This document shows, in pieces, positions 25,147-32,980 of a stretch of DNA of 64,000 nt. The stretch comes from Flavivirga eckloniae (GTDB lineage: Bacteria > Bacteroidota > Bacteroidia > Flavobacteriales > Flavobacteriaceae). Position numbers and translations under genes: made by a program. The stretch's first letter is position 1. Each line of letters starts with the position of its first letter. The notes under the pieces were generated by a model. It was not told where the DNA came from, did not search any database, and worked only from the letters and a program-made list of their open reading frames with translations. Location of the stretch: contig NZ_CP025791.1 in assembly GCF_002886045.1 (NCBI RefSeq), positions 3,983,001-4,047,000 of the forward strand, read 5' to 3'.

Positions 25147-25776
25147 TCAGCTTATCAATTGTCTAATTTTTAATTGAAGTGCTTCGTTTTGCTGGTAAAA
25201 CAAAGAAGCTTCTAAATCCTCGAACGTATCAATATCGTTTAATGTTTCAAGTAGGGTGTAGGGTGTGTTTTCCTGTTCCAATTCCTCAAGCGTTACATCT
25301 AATAAATGCGATTCGCTCCAAGGTTTGTTGTCGAATATGGAATGATACATTTTCGTCATACCCACAAGGTAGTATCCGCCATCAATAGCGGGGCCAAAAA
25401 CAACGTCACTCTGCTTTAAGCTTTTTAAACCGTTTTCAATAATTTCTGAGTTAATATCGGGCAAATCAGATCCTATTAGTACGACGCGTTCGTAACCATC
25501 TTCAAACCCTTTAATGAAGGCATTCTTCATACGTTCCCCCAGATTTTTACCTTCCTGAACTGCTTTATAGTCATTTTTCCATTTGCTTTCAATAACCGCA
25601 TCAGAAAAATAAATGCGTCTGTCTGCTGCCATTTTTTCTGTGGCAAGCTCGGTGATTTTAACTAAACCTTTGTAAACCTCAAAAGCGCCCTGGGTGCCAA
25701 TAGTCTTGGCTAGTCTGGTTTTTACTTTACCCAGTATGATGTTTTTAACAAAAACGATAACAAGTTCTTTATTCAT
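25147..25776 (-). CDS. TIGR04282-type arsenosugar glycosyltransferase (DUF2064)
   Basis: A 209-residue GT-A-like nucleotidyl/glycosyltransferase: VIVFVKNIILGKVKTRLAK at the N-terminus, VLIGSDLPDIN (metal-binding aspartate) and VFGPAIDGGYYLVGM. These are the blocks of the family annotated TIGR04282, which co-occurs with TIGR04283, ArsM and ArsS in arsenosugar loci. It probably takes part in building or attaching the sugar moiety. Its start overlaps the end of the rhodanese gene by 8 bp. Confidence 0.88.
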   Translation of the reverse strand: MNKELVIVFVKNIILGKVKTRLAKTIGTQGAFEVYKGLVKITELATEKMAADRRIYFSDAVIESKWKNDYKAVQEGKNLGERMKNAFIKGFEDGYERVVLIGSDLPDINSEIIENGLKSLKQSDVVFGPAIDGGYYLVGMTKMYHSIFDNKPWSESHLLDVTLEELEQENTPYTLLETLNDIDTFEDLEASLFYQQNEALQLKIRQLIS

Positions 25777-26263
25777 AAACCTTAGTTCCTTTTTTTATCC
25801 ATTTGCCCCACGTTTTAGAAAAAGCATGTATGCTGTCTGTTACTTTTTCTTCTGAATTGTAAATTGGTAGGTTGTTGTTTTTCCATTCAAAAATACCACC
25901 ATATAAGTTTTCTACATTATTATACCCAGCTTTTTTTAGACTGTCTGCTATAGATTCTGAACGTATTCCTAAAGAACAGTAAACAACTATTTTGGCATTT
26001 TTATTTGGGATCTTTGTTTTAACAGTATTTATTTTAAAGTTGTCATATCCAACATAAATAGCGTTTTTTAGGTGACTTACTTTATATTCGGATGATTCTC
26101 GAGCATCTAAAAGTATGGGTAGTGTTGCTTGTTCTTTTAATTCCTTTACATAGATATAGGGAATACTTTCCTTATTGTGTTTTTTCAATAGGGATTTAAG
26201 TTTGTTTTGAGAAAAGCCCGAGGCTGTAAAACATATAAATATGTAAAAAAGTAATTTGTTCAT
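25769..26263 (-). CDS. Exported rhodanese-like protein
   Basis: The ATG at 26261-26263 gives MNKLLFYIFICFTASGFSQ, a signal peptide, 2 bp after the arsS stop. A longer frame back to 26320 overlaps arsS and has no signal-like start, so I reject it. The 164-residue product has a single rhodanese domain: ILLDARESSEYKVSHLKNAI, then the active-site loop VVYCSLGIRSES with the catalytic cysteine, then GYNNVENLYGGIFEWKN. It probably moves sulfur or binds thiophilic oxyanions in the periplasm. It is embedded in the arsenosugar operon. Confidence 0.85.
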   Translation of the reverse strand: MNKLLFYIFICFTASGFSQNKLKSLLKKHNKESIPYIYVKELKEQATLPILLDARESSEYKVSHLKNAIYVGYDNFKINTVKTKIPNKNAKIVVYCSLGIRSESIADSLKKAGYNNVENLYGGIFEWKNNNLPIYNSEEKVTDSIHAFSKTWGKWIKKGTKVYE

Positions 26264-26265
26264 AG

Positions 26266-27330
26266 TTAAGCTACTACACCTTGACAACTGCTTCCTGCAC
26301 CAGCAGTACAGCCATAGCAATGTTGGGAAATAACAATATTTCTGCCTTCTAGTAGTTCTTCGTTGTATTCGGAAATATGCTTTACTTTACTATTAACAGG
26401 AAGTTCCAGCATTTGATTAAAATCGCAGTCGAACAAATAACCATCCCAGCTAACGGACAATGTGTTTGTGCACATAACGTTAGCCACTGCTGCCGGATTG
26501 TATGCCTCTACCAGAGCGTACATGTAATCCTCATAGTTTTCCGAAGCTATTAAGTAATCTAAAAACCTACTAATAGGTAAATTTGTAATGGCAAATAAAT
26601 TGTGAAACTGAATATTGAAATCTTCTAATAAGGCCTTTTTAAAATCCTTTTCCATCGATGCTTGATCTCCTGGTAAAAAAGCACCAGAGGGGTTGTAAAC
26701 CAAATCCAATCGAAGATCGCTATCTGGCATACCATAGCCAATAGCGTTTAATTCCTGTAAAGCTTTTATGGATTTATCGAAAACACCATCGCCACGCTGC
26801 TTATCCGTCTTTCCACGAGTCCAGTGCGGCATGGAGGATACCACATGGACATTATGTTTTTTAAAGAATTCGGGTAAATCGTAATACTTTTTATTCGCTC
26901 TTATTATAGTTAGGTTTGAGCGTACAATAAAATCTTTAATACCAGCTTTGGCAGCTTCTTCTACAAACCATCTGAAATTTGGATTCATTTCTGGTGCGCC
27001 GCCTGTTAAATCTAGAGTATGTGCACCGGTGTTTTTAATAACATCCAGACATTGTTGCATGGTCTCTCTGGTCATGATCTCCTTACGGTCTGGCCCGGCA
27101 TCTACATGACAATGTTCGCAAACCTGGTTACACATATAACCAACGTTTATTTGAAGAATCTCTAATTTTTTAGCCTTTAATGGGAATTGATTTGTTTCTG
27201 CAATTTTATTCTTAAACGTAGGTAATTCACCATTTTGAAAAATACCATTCGATAAAATTTCAAGTTGCCTGTTGCTTTGCGCCAAATCGCTTTCGCGTTT
27301 GTGTAATGATTGTGTCTTTACTTTCGTCAT
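26266..27330 (-). CDS. arsS: Arsenosugar biosynthesis radical SAM protein ArsS
   Basis: A 354-residue radical SAM enzyme with cluster motif CNQVCEHCHVDAGPDR (residues about 67-82), a TLDLTGGAPEMNP SAM-binding block and a C-terminal DUF3641-type region. The tail has HCYGCTAGAGSSCQG. ArsS family members join a methylated arsenic species to the 5'-deoxyadenosyl group, giving the arsenosugar precursor. Some ArsS homologues carry selenocysteine; here the positions are cysteine codons and no in-frame TGA is present. It lies directly upstream of the rhodanese gene. Confidence 0.92.
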   Translation of the reverse strand: MTKVKTQSLHKRESDLAQSNRQLEILSNGIFQNGELPTFKNKIAETNQFPLKAKKLEILQINVGYMCNQVCEHCHVDAGPDRKEIMTRETMQQCLDVIKNTGAHTLDLTGGAPEMNPNFRWFVEEAAKAGIKDFIVRSNLTIIRANKKYYDLPEFFKKHNVHVVSSMPHWTRGKTDKQRGDGVFDKSIKALQELNAIGYGMPDSDLRLDLVYNPSGAFLPGDQASMEKDFKKALLEDFNIQFHNLFAITNLPISRFLDYLIASENYEDYMYALVEAYNPAAVANVMCTNTLSVSWDGYLFDCDFNQMLELPVNSKVKHISEYNEELLEGRNIVISQHCYGCTAGAGSSCQGVVA

Positions 27331-27365
27331 GTCTAAATTATCTGAGATAATAATTTTTTCAACTT

Positions 27366-27400
27366 TCTAAACTCTAAACTCTAAACTCTAAACTCTAAAC
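27366..27400. repeat. Five tandem TCTAAAC heptamers
   Basis: Exactly five copies of TCTAAAC occupy 27366-27400, between the peroxidase-like gene (stop at 27405) and arsS (start at 27330). A 7-bp unit does not keep a fixed helical phase, so copy-number change could alter spacing of signals upstream of arsS. Confidence 0.85.
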
Positions 27401-27404
27401 TCTA

Positions 27405-27740
27405 TTAACCGTCTAGTTTATTAACCTTATTCATCATTTGTACGCCGTGTACTAAAGTAGCGCCACTTTTTATGGCAGCACCAACGTGTATAGCTTCCAT
27501 CATTTCTTCTTTAGTTACACCCCGTTGTAAACCATCTTTTGTATAGGCGTCAATACAATAAGGGCATTGTTCTGTGTGAGCCACAGCCAAAGCGATTAAC
27601 GATTTTTCTCTTGCTGTTAGGGCACCTTCTTCAAAGACTTTACCGTAATATTCAAAGAATTTGTTTCCCAATTCCTCACTCCATTCTGTGATTTTCCCAA
27701 ACTTTCTTAAGTCAGCTGGATCGTAATATGTTTTTGACAT
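27405..27740 (-). CDS. Arsenosugar-associated peroxidase-like protein (CMD/AhpD fold)
   Basis: A 111-residue carboxymuconolactone decarboxylase/AhpD-fold protein. The redox motif EQCPYCIDAYTKDG (CxxC plus the downstream acidic residue) is intact, as are the EKSLIALAVAHT helix and GAAIKSGATLVHG. NCBI names this subfamily arsenosugar biosynthesis-associated peroxidase-like protein. It is the first gene of the minus-strand arsS-arsM run and probably handles thiol redox chemistry around arsenic. The upstream region 27741-27950 also faces the divergent retron operon and shows no other gene. Confidence 0.85.
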   Translation of the reverse strand: MSKTYYDPADLRKFGKITEWSEELGNKFFEYYGKVFEEGALTAREKSLIALAVAHTEQCPYCIDAYTKDGLQRGVTKEEMMEAIHVGAAIKSGATLVHGVQMMNKVNKLDG

Positions 27741-28040
27741 TGAAAATATTTTTTCTAAAGATAAAACTCTTAATAAATTAAGTCGATAATATTAACAGGA
27801 CTTAACATAAATTATTTATTAAAGTTTTAAAACTTTAATTATGACTTTGTAAAATACTAATGTAATGAATGATTTTTATTTTAATAAATGAAAAAAGATT
27901 GTTTTGTAGGGGTAATCTGTATTGATTTTTTCTAAAGTATTGACAATTAATTGAAAAGCTTTTTCGTTGTTAAAATGTTAATTAAACTAAGGTTTTTAAC
28001 GGTTTTGTTGTGTATATTTACCTATAAAGAATTCTTAAGC

Positions 28041-31000
28041 TTGAAGATACAACAACAAAAGAAATTATATTTTACCGAGGGGAAATCTGATAAGGTTTAT
28101 GAAGTGGATTTATGCGAATCTGAGTCGGGTTTATTCGTAGTAAATTTTAGATATGGACGAAGAGGTGCTAACTTGAGAGAAGGCACCAAAACTATTTTCC
28201 CAGTTGATTATGAAGAGGCATTAAAAATTTATAACAGTCTTATAGTAAGTAAAGAGAAAAAAGGATATAGTGAAAGTGGTGTTGTGTCTAAACCTGTTTC
28301 TGTAAATGCAGAACGAGAAAAAACAATAATAAAATATTTAAAGGAAGCTGTTGCAGGGATCTATTCTAGAGATTGGAAAGTATCCAGAATTATTTGGCGG
28401 GCTGCACAATTAAATATTAAAGGAGCTAGCGATCATATTGCTCATTTTTTAAAATCTAATGATGCATTCGAACAGTACGCTGCCATTTACGCATTATGTG
28501 TTTTAGAAGAATCTAATAGTGTTGATAGTATTTATAATGTTTTTAATACTCATAAATTTAAAAAGAAGGAAGGGAGAATTGCTGCCTCTTATCTTTTTAA
28601 GTTAGCTAATAATGATGTAAAAGAAAAGGTTGTTGCTGAAGTTGTAAATCATTTACCAGTAGATATCAAAACACACATTAGTAATGATGATTTGTTTTTT
28701 ACAGCTCTAAATGACTATTATTTAAAAGATAAAGATATTGATGCGTCGTTGTTATATTATGTCTATTTGTTAACGTATAATAAAAACATCAATGGAAATC
28801 AGTTTTATAACTTCCTCCAAAAAATCCCATTAAAAGTAAATACATTTAAATCTTTAAGGTATATATATCGTGCTTCTCATTTGTTAAATGATCATTCTTT
28901 TTTTGGTTTAATTTCTAAGAAAATTGGAGTAAGTAACCCCGGTTATGTGTCAAATTACATCTATGTAGATAATCAATGGGCATCTACCGACGATGAAAAG
29001 AAAAAAGAGAACCCTTCTGTAGCGTTTTCTAAGAAAACGAAAGGGTACTTTAACAAAACAACTTATGCTTTAGTATACCATTTAAGTAAAACCAATATTA
29101 CAGGGTATATTGATTATGTTGTAGCGTTGCTTATAGCTTTAGATGACAGTATTGATAGAAAAACAGAGCATGTACAATATGATTACACTTATAATGCCGT
29201 AGAAAGGCGCTATATTACAGAAAAACGCATTTTTCCAAAATACCATGACTTTCAGGCTTTAATGTATGTGCTTTATGGTAATTCTTCTAGGTTAAATAGA
29301 GTTGGTTCAAAATGGTTTTATACCGAAGAAACCAATAACGAAGATTTACCAAGAGAAGAACTTTTACCAGAAGTTTGGAATACCAAACCAGAAAAAGTAT
29401 TGCAGATTTTAAGATATGCTAAAAGTGAAGAGGCTGTATATTTTGCATTGCGAATTATTAAAGAAAATAATTCCTTTTTGGAAGATTTAACGGTTGACGA
29501 TTTGGGAAGTTTAATAGCGCATTATCATCCCAAAGTTTTAGATGTTATTTTAGAGGTTGTAGAAAGTAAATATAAAAATAAGCAACCAGAAGATGCTATT
29601 TTGTTGGCTTTGTTGTCTTCTAAAAACGAAAGCGCTAAAGAATTAGCTTTTGGTTGGTTAAGTAGTTTCGAATCCGATTATTTTTCCAGATCGGAGTTTG
29701 TTGCAAGTTTGTTGTTAACAGGAGAAGAAGATGTAATAGCTCATTTAAAATTATTATATGAGCACACGGTTAAGTATAAAATCCCGTTGTTACTGTCTCA
29801 ATTAGAAGTGCTTTTTGTTGCTCCTTCTAAGTTTTCATCAGAATATCTTACTGCTGTTAATGGTTTAATTGGTGATACAAAATTTGGGACGTTATTAAGT
29901 GACGTTTCCGCTGATAAAATAATAAGTTTAGCATCTTCAAATTTGATAAGCAATAAATTGTTTGCTGCTAATCTTGCAAAGCACAATAAGTTAGATACCT
30001 ATCAATTATTTAAAGAAACTATTGATGATTATATAAATTCTGAAGAGGCTCCGCTAAGGCAGGTTGGAATAGAATTATTATCTCATTTCCCTGATGAATT
30101 TTTACTTGAAAACACGAAAAAAATAAGTGCCTTTTGTTTTTCGGAATACGCTGAGGTTAGAAAAGCCATACAGCCAACCATAGAAAAGCTTTTAAGGTTA
30201 GATGAAGGCTTTAAACATAGCTTTTTTAAAGAGTTGCTTACCACGGTTACAATTCCAGAAGGGTACGAAGGATTGCATGAGAATTGCTATGTGCTTTTAA
30301 AAGAAAATTATGGCCGGCATTTAAATTCCATTTCTCAAGATAGCATTTTCAAGCTCATACTTTCTAATTACGATTATGCACAGAAATTAGGCGCTCCGTT
30401 ATTTAAAGAGCAAATAGATCTCCATGGTTTGCCCGTAAAAGATATCGTGGTTCTTGGTAATTGTGATGTTTTTGAAATTAGGGAAATACTTAAAAATTAT
30501 TTTGAAACTCATACAGATAGAATAAACTATGAATTAGAACATAGTTTACTGGTTTTTAACTCCTCTTGGCAAGATGTTATAGATTGGGCATGTTCTTATT
30601 TTGAAAAGCATATTGACGAAAACAATTGGACTGTAGATATGTTGTTGTATGCTTGCGATCATACTAAAAAAGAAGTGCAAGCTTTTGGACGTAAAATGAT
30701 CACATTGCATTTTAGTGAAGAAAAAGGATTGCCGTTATTGTTAAAATTACAAGAACATCCAACTAAGGAAATGCAGTTTTTTGTTACGAATTATTTGAAT
30801 ACATATGCTAAAGGTAACTTGGAAGTTATATTAAAATTAGAAACATATTTTAGGTCTAGTTTATTTAATATAAATACCAGTAGAGCTACAAAAACAAGAG
30901 TTTATGCGTTTTTAGAGCAAGAATCTGTAAAGTATAAAGAAGTTGCAGAAATGACGGTGCGTTTAATACAAGCAATCTTGGGTACTAAAACCATACGAGA

Positions 31001-31085
31001 TAGAAGTCATAATATTGACTTATTGCTGGCTATTTCTGAGGCATTTCCTGATATAGAAATTCCATTATTAATAAAATCTAATTAG
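28041..31085 (+). CDS. WGR domain / HEAT-ARM repeat protein of a retron operon
   Basis: The protein has an N-terminal WGR domain (KLYFTEGKSDKVYEVDL... NFRYGRRGANLREGT), then about 900 residues of helical repeats of HEAT/ARM type, with pairs such as AVYFALRIIKENN and QVGIELLSHFPDEF. Start choice is uncertain: the frame is open back to a TTG at 27951 and an ATG at 27975, but those add a hydrophobic stretch foreign to this family. The TTG at 28041 gives MKIQQQKKLYF, the usual WGR beginning (about 1014 residues). The gene is 7 bp upstream of the SWIM gene, followed by a retron RNA and RT, matching the ARM component described for retron type XIII. Probably an effector or sensor subunit; no enzymatic motif seen. 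Confidence 0.82.
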   Translation: MKIQQQKKLYFTEGKSDKVYEVDLCESESGLFVVNFRYGRRGANLREGTKTIFPVDYEEALKIYNSLIVSKEKKGYSESGVVSKPVSVNAEREKTIIKYLKEAVAGIYSRDWKVSRIIWRAAQLNIKGASDHIAHFLKSNDAFEQYAAIYALCVLEESNSVDSIYNVFNTHKFKKKEGRIAASYLFKLANNDVKEKVVAEVVNHLPVDIKTHISNDDLFFTALNDYYLKDKDIDASLLYYVYLLTYNKNINGNQFYNFLQKIPLKVNTFKSLRYIYRASHLLNDHSFFGLISKKIGVSNPGYVSNYIYVDNQWASTDDEKKKENPSVAFSKKTKGYFNKTTYALVYHLSKTNITGYIDYVVALLIALDDSIDRKTEHVQYDYTYNAVERRYITEKRIFPKYHDFQALMYVLYGNSSRLNRVGSKWFYTEETNNEDLPREELLPEVWNTKPEKVLQILRYAKSEEAVYFALRIIKENNSFLEDLTVDDLGSLIAHYHPKVLDVILEVVESKYKNKQPEDAILLALLSSKNESAKELAFGWLSSFESDYFSRSEFVASLLLTGEEDVIAHLKLLYEHTVKYKIPLLLSQLEVLFVAPSKFSSEYLTAVNGLIGDTKFGTLLSDVSADKIISLASSNLISNKLFAANLAKHNKLDTYQLFKETIDDYINSEEAPLRQVGIELLSHFPDEFLLENTKKISAFCFSEYAEVRKAIQPTIEKLLRLDEGFKHSFFKELLTTVTIPEGYEGLHENCYVLLKENYGRHLNSISQDSIFKLILSNYDYAQKLGAPLFKEQIDLHGLPVKDIVVLGNCDVFEIREILKNYFETHTDRINYELEHSLLVFNSSWQDVIDWACSYFEKHIDENNWTVDMLLYACDHTKKEVQAFGRKMITLHFSEEKGLPLLLKLQEHPTKEMQFFVTNYLNTYAKGNLEVILKLETYFRSSLFNINTSRATKTRVYAFLEQESVKYKEVAEMTVRLIQAILGTKTIRDRSHNIDLLLAISEAFPDIEIPLLIKSN

Positions 31086-31092
31086 TAGACAG

Positions 31093-32721
31093 ATGCAGTT
31101 TAATTATAAATATGGAGGTTCAAGTATAGTAAAAAATGGCGTGTCTGCTACCGATGTAAGTTTTGCTCCCGATGTTTTACGCGATCCTACTTTTTTTGTT
31201 GGAACTTTAGATAAAAAAATTCCGTTTAGAGAAGCCATTTCTGCATTACACCATGTGGTAGTTGCCGATTTTAATTTTCAGCCTAAAGATAATTCTGCTT
31301 ATTTAGCTTGGTTAAAAAGTCAGGAAGAAATTTGGTTGGCAGAAGCAAGTTCAGAACTTTCAAAATTGCAAACCGAAATACATGAAGTACGAACTAAATT
31401 AGAAGGTTTAAGAAAAGAACGAGAGGTTATAACAAAACCTTATTACAAGGCTCAGCGAGACTATTTTAAATTTTTATACAAAAGAGATTACGACGCTTGG
31501 ATGGTGTTGGATCCAGTAATTACGGTTCATCCAGACCAAGTGTTTTTTGAATGTTTTAGTAAAGATGAATCGGTTTACGGGAAACTATCTTGCGGTTACG
31601 ATGTTTTTAATAATATCAATGAGTTTAAATGCGGTACGACTAATATCGATTATTCGAAAAAATTATATGAAGAGTTTCAGAAAATAAGAACGTATAAAGA
31701 GACAGATTTTAAAATAGACCCAAAAGGATTTGATGTTAAAACTACGGGAGAAGCTAATTATAGGGAAGTTAAAATAGATTTGCCAGATAGTTGGGTTCGA
31801 GGCTTCCTTCAAGTAAGCACAGCCATGACATCAAAAAAAGTTTCTTTTGAGTTAGAAGCTATGGATATTGCAAACTTTATTTCGGTTCTAAAAAGAAATA
31901 AAGAACGTAAAGGACCACGCTCAATAAAGTATATATTAAAACCAGGAGAACCAATAGTAGCTGTCTTTGAACCTTGGAACATAGAAGTAGTATGTAATCA
32001 GTCTATTTATAAGGGGGAAACCCCAGAAGAAATTAGAGTTTGGGGACGCCGACGTATTTTGTTGTTAGAACGTTTATTGCCGATTACCAATAAATTCACA
32101 GTTCATCTTTTAGGTAGTGGCATGCCATCCTTTTATACTGCTCATTTAACATCCGAGATGTATTTTACGTTGGGGCTTTCTGGTTGGACTGCTAACGATT
32201 GGACACAATCCAGTCAGTTAGAATTATTGGCTCCAAGAGGCTTGGTGCCGGCAACCACAATGCAAACCATTTATTTAGAACTAAGAAAAGATTGGTTTGC
32301 AACAGAAACCGATATAGCCCAGACATTAAAATTGGATGTAGGCACAGTAAACAAATCCTTGGAAACCTTTGCGCAAGCAGGAAAAGTTATTTACGATTTA
32401 AAAAACAAGGTGTATCGAGTTCGTGAATTAAAAAGAGATGGAATCGATATAGAATCGCTCCGGTTTTCTAGTGAAACAGATAAAGAAGCTTTTAAACTTA
32501 TGGAACAGGGAGCTGTTTCAAATTTAAAAGCAAACGAAAAGAACAATAAAATTACAGTTACAGGCTTAGTTAGTAACAGTTATAACACGACAGTTGTTAT
32601 AGATAAGGACTTAAAAATAACAGATGCAAGTTGTACTTGTAACCATTATTATAAAAATAAAATGACAAAAGGACCTTGCCAACATATATTGGCTACAAGA
32701 ATCACTTTTGATAAAAAATAG
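31093..32721 (+). CDS. SWIM zinc-finger protein of a retron operon (winged-helix/SWIM type)
   Basis: A 542-residue protein. A coiled-coil-like helix (about 70-105) is followed by a central part of unknown fold and a winged-helix-like segment near residues 395-440 (WFATETDIAQTLKLDVGTVN). The C-terminal SWIM zinc finger has CxC at about 514-516 and CQH at about 529-531. SWIM fingers bind nucleic acid or protein. With the WGR/HEAT gene 7 bp upstream and the msr-msd starting 19 bp downstream, it fits the 'WHSWIM' component catalogued for retron type XIII. Its molecular activity in defence is not known to me. Confidence 0.85.
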   Translation: MQFNYKYGGSSIVKNGVSATDVSFAPDVLRDPTFFVGTLDKKIPFREAISALHHVVVADFNFQPKDNSAYLAWLKSQEEIWLAEASSELSKLQTEIHEVRTKLEGLRKEREVITKPYYKAQRDYFKFLYKRDYDAWMVLDPVITVHPDQVFFECFSKDESVYGKLSCGYDVFNNINEFKCGTTNIDYSKKLYEEFQKIRTYKETDFKIDPKGFDVKTTGEANYREVKIDLPDSWVRGFLQVSTAMTSKKVSFELEAMDIANFISVLKRNKERKGPRSIKYILKPGEPIVAVFEPWNIEVVCNQSIYKGETPEEIRVWGRRRILLLERLLPITNKFTVHLLGSGMPSFYTAHLTSEMYFTLGLSGWTANDWTQSSQLELLAPRGLVPATTMQTIYLELRKDWFATETDIAQTLKLDVGTVNKSLETFAQAGKVIYDLKNKVYRVRELKRDGIDIESLRFSSETDKEAFKLMEQGAVSNLKANEKNNKITVTGLVSNSYNTTVVIDKDLKITDASCTCNHYYKNKMTKGPCQHILATRITFDKK

Positions 32722-32739
32722 TATTATATTTAAACCCAT

Positions 32740-32969
32740 GGTAGTGATAAGATAAAAACCTTGCATTTTGATTGGTGGATCGCCAATCTTGCACACAGAT
32801 ACCGAACGCGTCACTGACTCGAACTTAACTTGTGAAATAGGTACTAGTGTACTATTTCCGGTTAGACTTCTGCGAAGTGAAATAATACACTAGTACCTAT
32901 TTCACTGGAGTTGTTCAATTCAGTCTTGAGAATCGTACGAAGGCATACAAAATACATCTTATCGCTACC
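32740..32969 (+). ncRNA. Retron msr-msd RNA
   Basis: Arms a1 GGTAGTGATAAGAT (32740-32753) and a2 ATCTTATCGCTACC (32956-32969) are complementary over 14 positions with one G-U pair, as required for RT priming. Inside, the msr part has a short stem GATTGG/CCAATC (32770-32775/32783-32788). The msd is a long hairpin whose arms GTGAAATAGGTACTAGTGTA (32832-32851) and 32886-32905 are perfectly complementary over 20 bp, continuing into TATTTC/GAAATA and ACTTC-TGC-GAAGT at the tip. The RT ATG is 11 bp after a2. The branching guanosine and exact msDNA ends cannot be fixed by reading. Confidence 0.88.
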
Positions 32970-32980
32970 TTTATTATTAT

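Noticed and set aside
26264-26320. N-terminal extension of the rhodanese gene
   Set aside because: It overlaps the end of arsS and lacks a signal peptide; the ATG at 26261-26263 gives one directly.
26266-27330. ArsS as a selenoprotein
   Set aside because: Some homologues use selenocysteine, but no in-frame TGA occurs and cysteine codons occupy the relevant positions.
19027-27740. Classical ars resistance operon
   Set aside because: No arsR, arsB/acr3 or arsC gene is present; gene content is that of arsenosugar synthesis.
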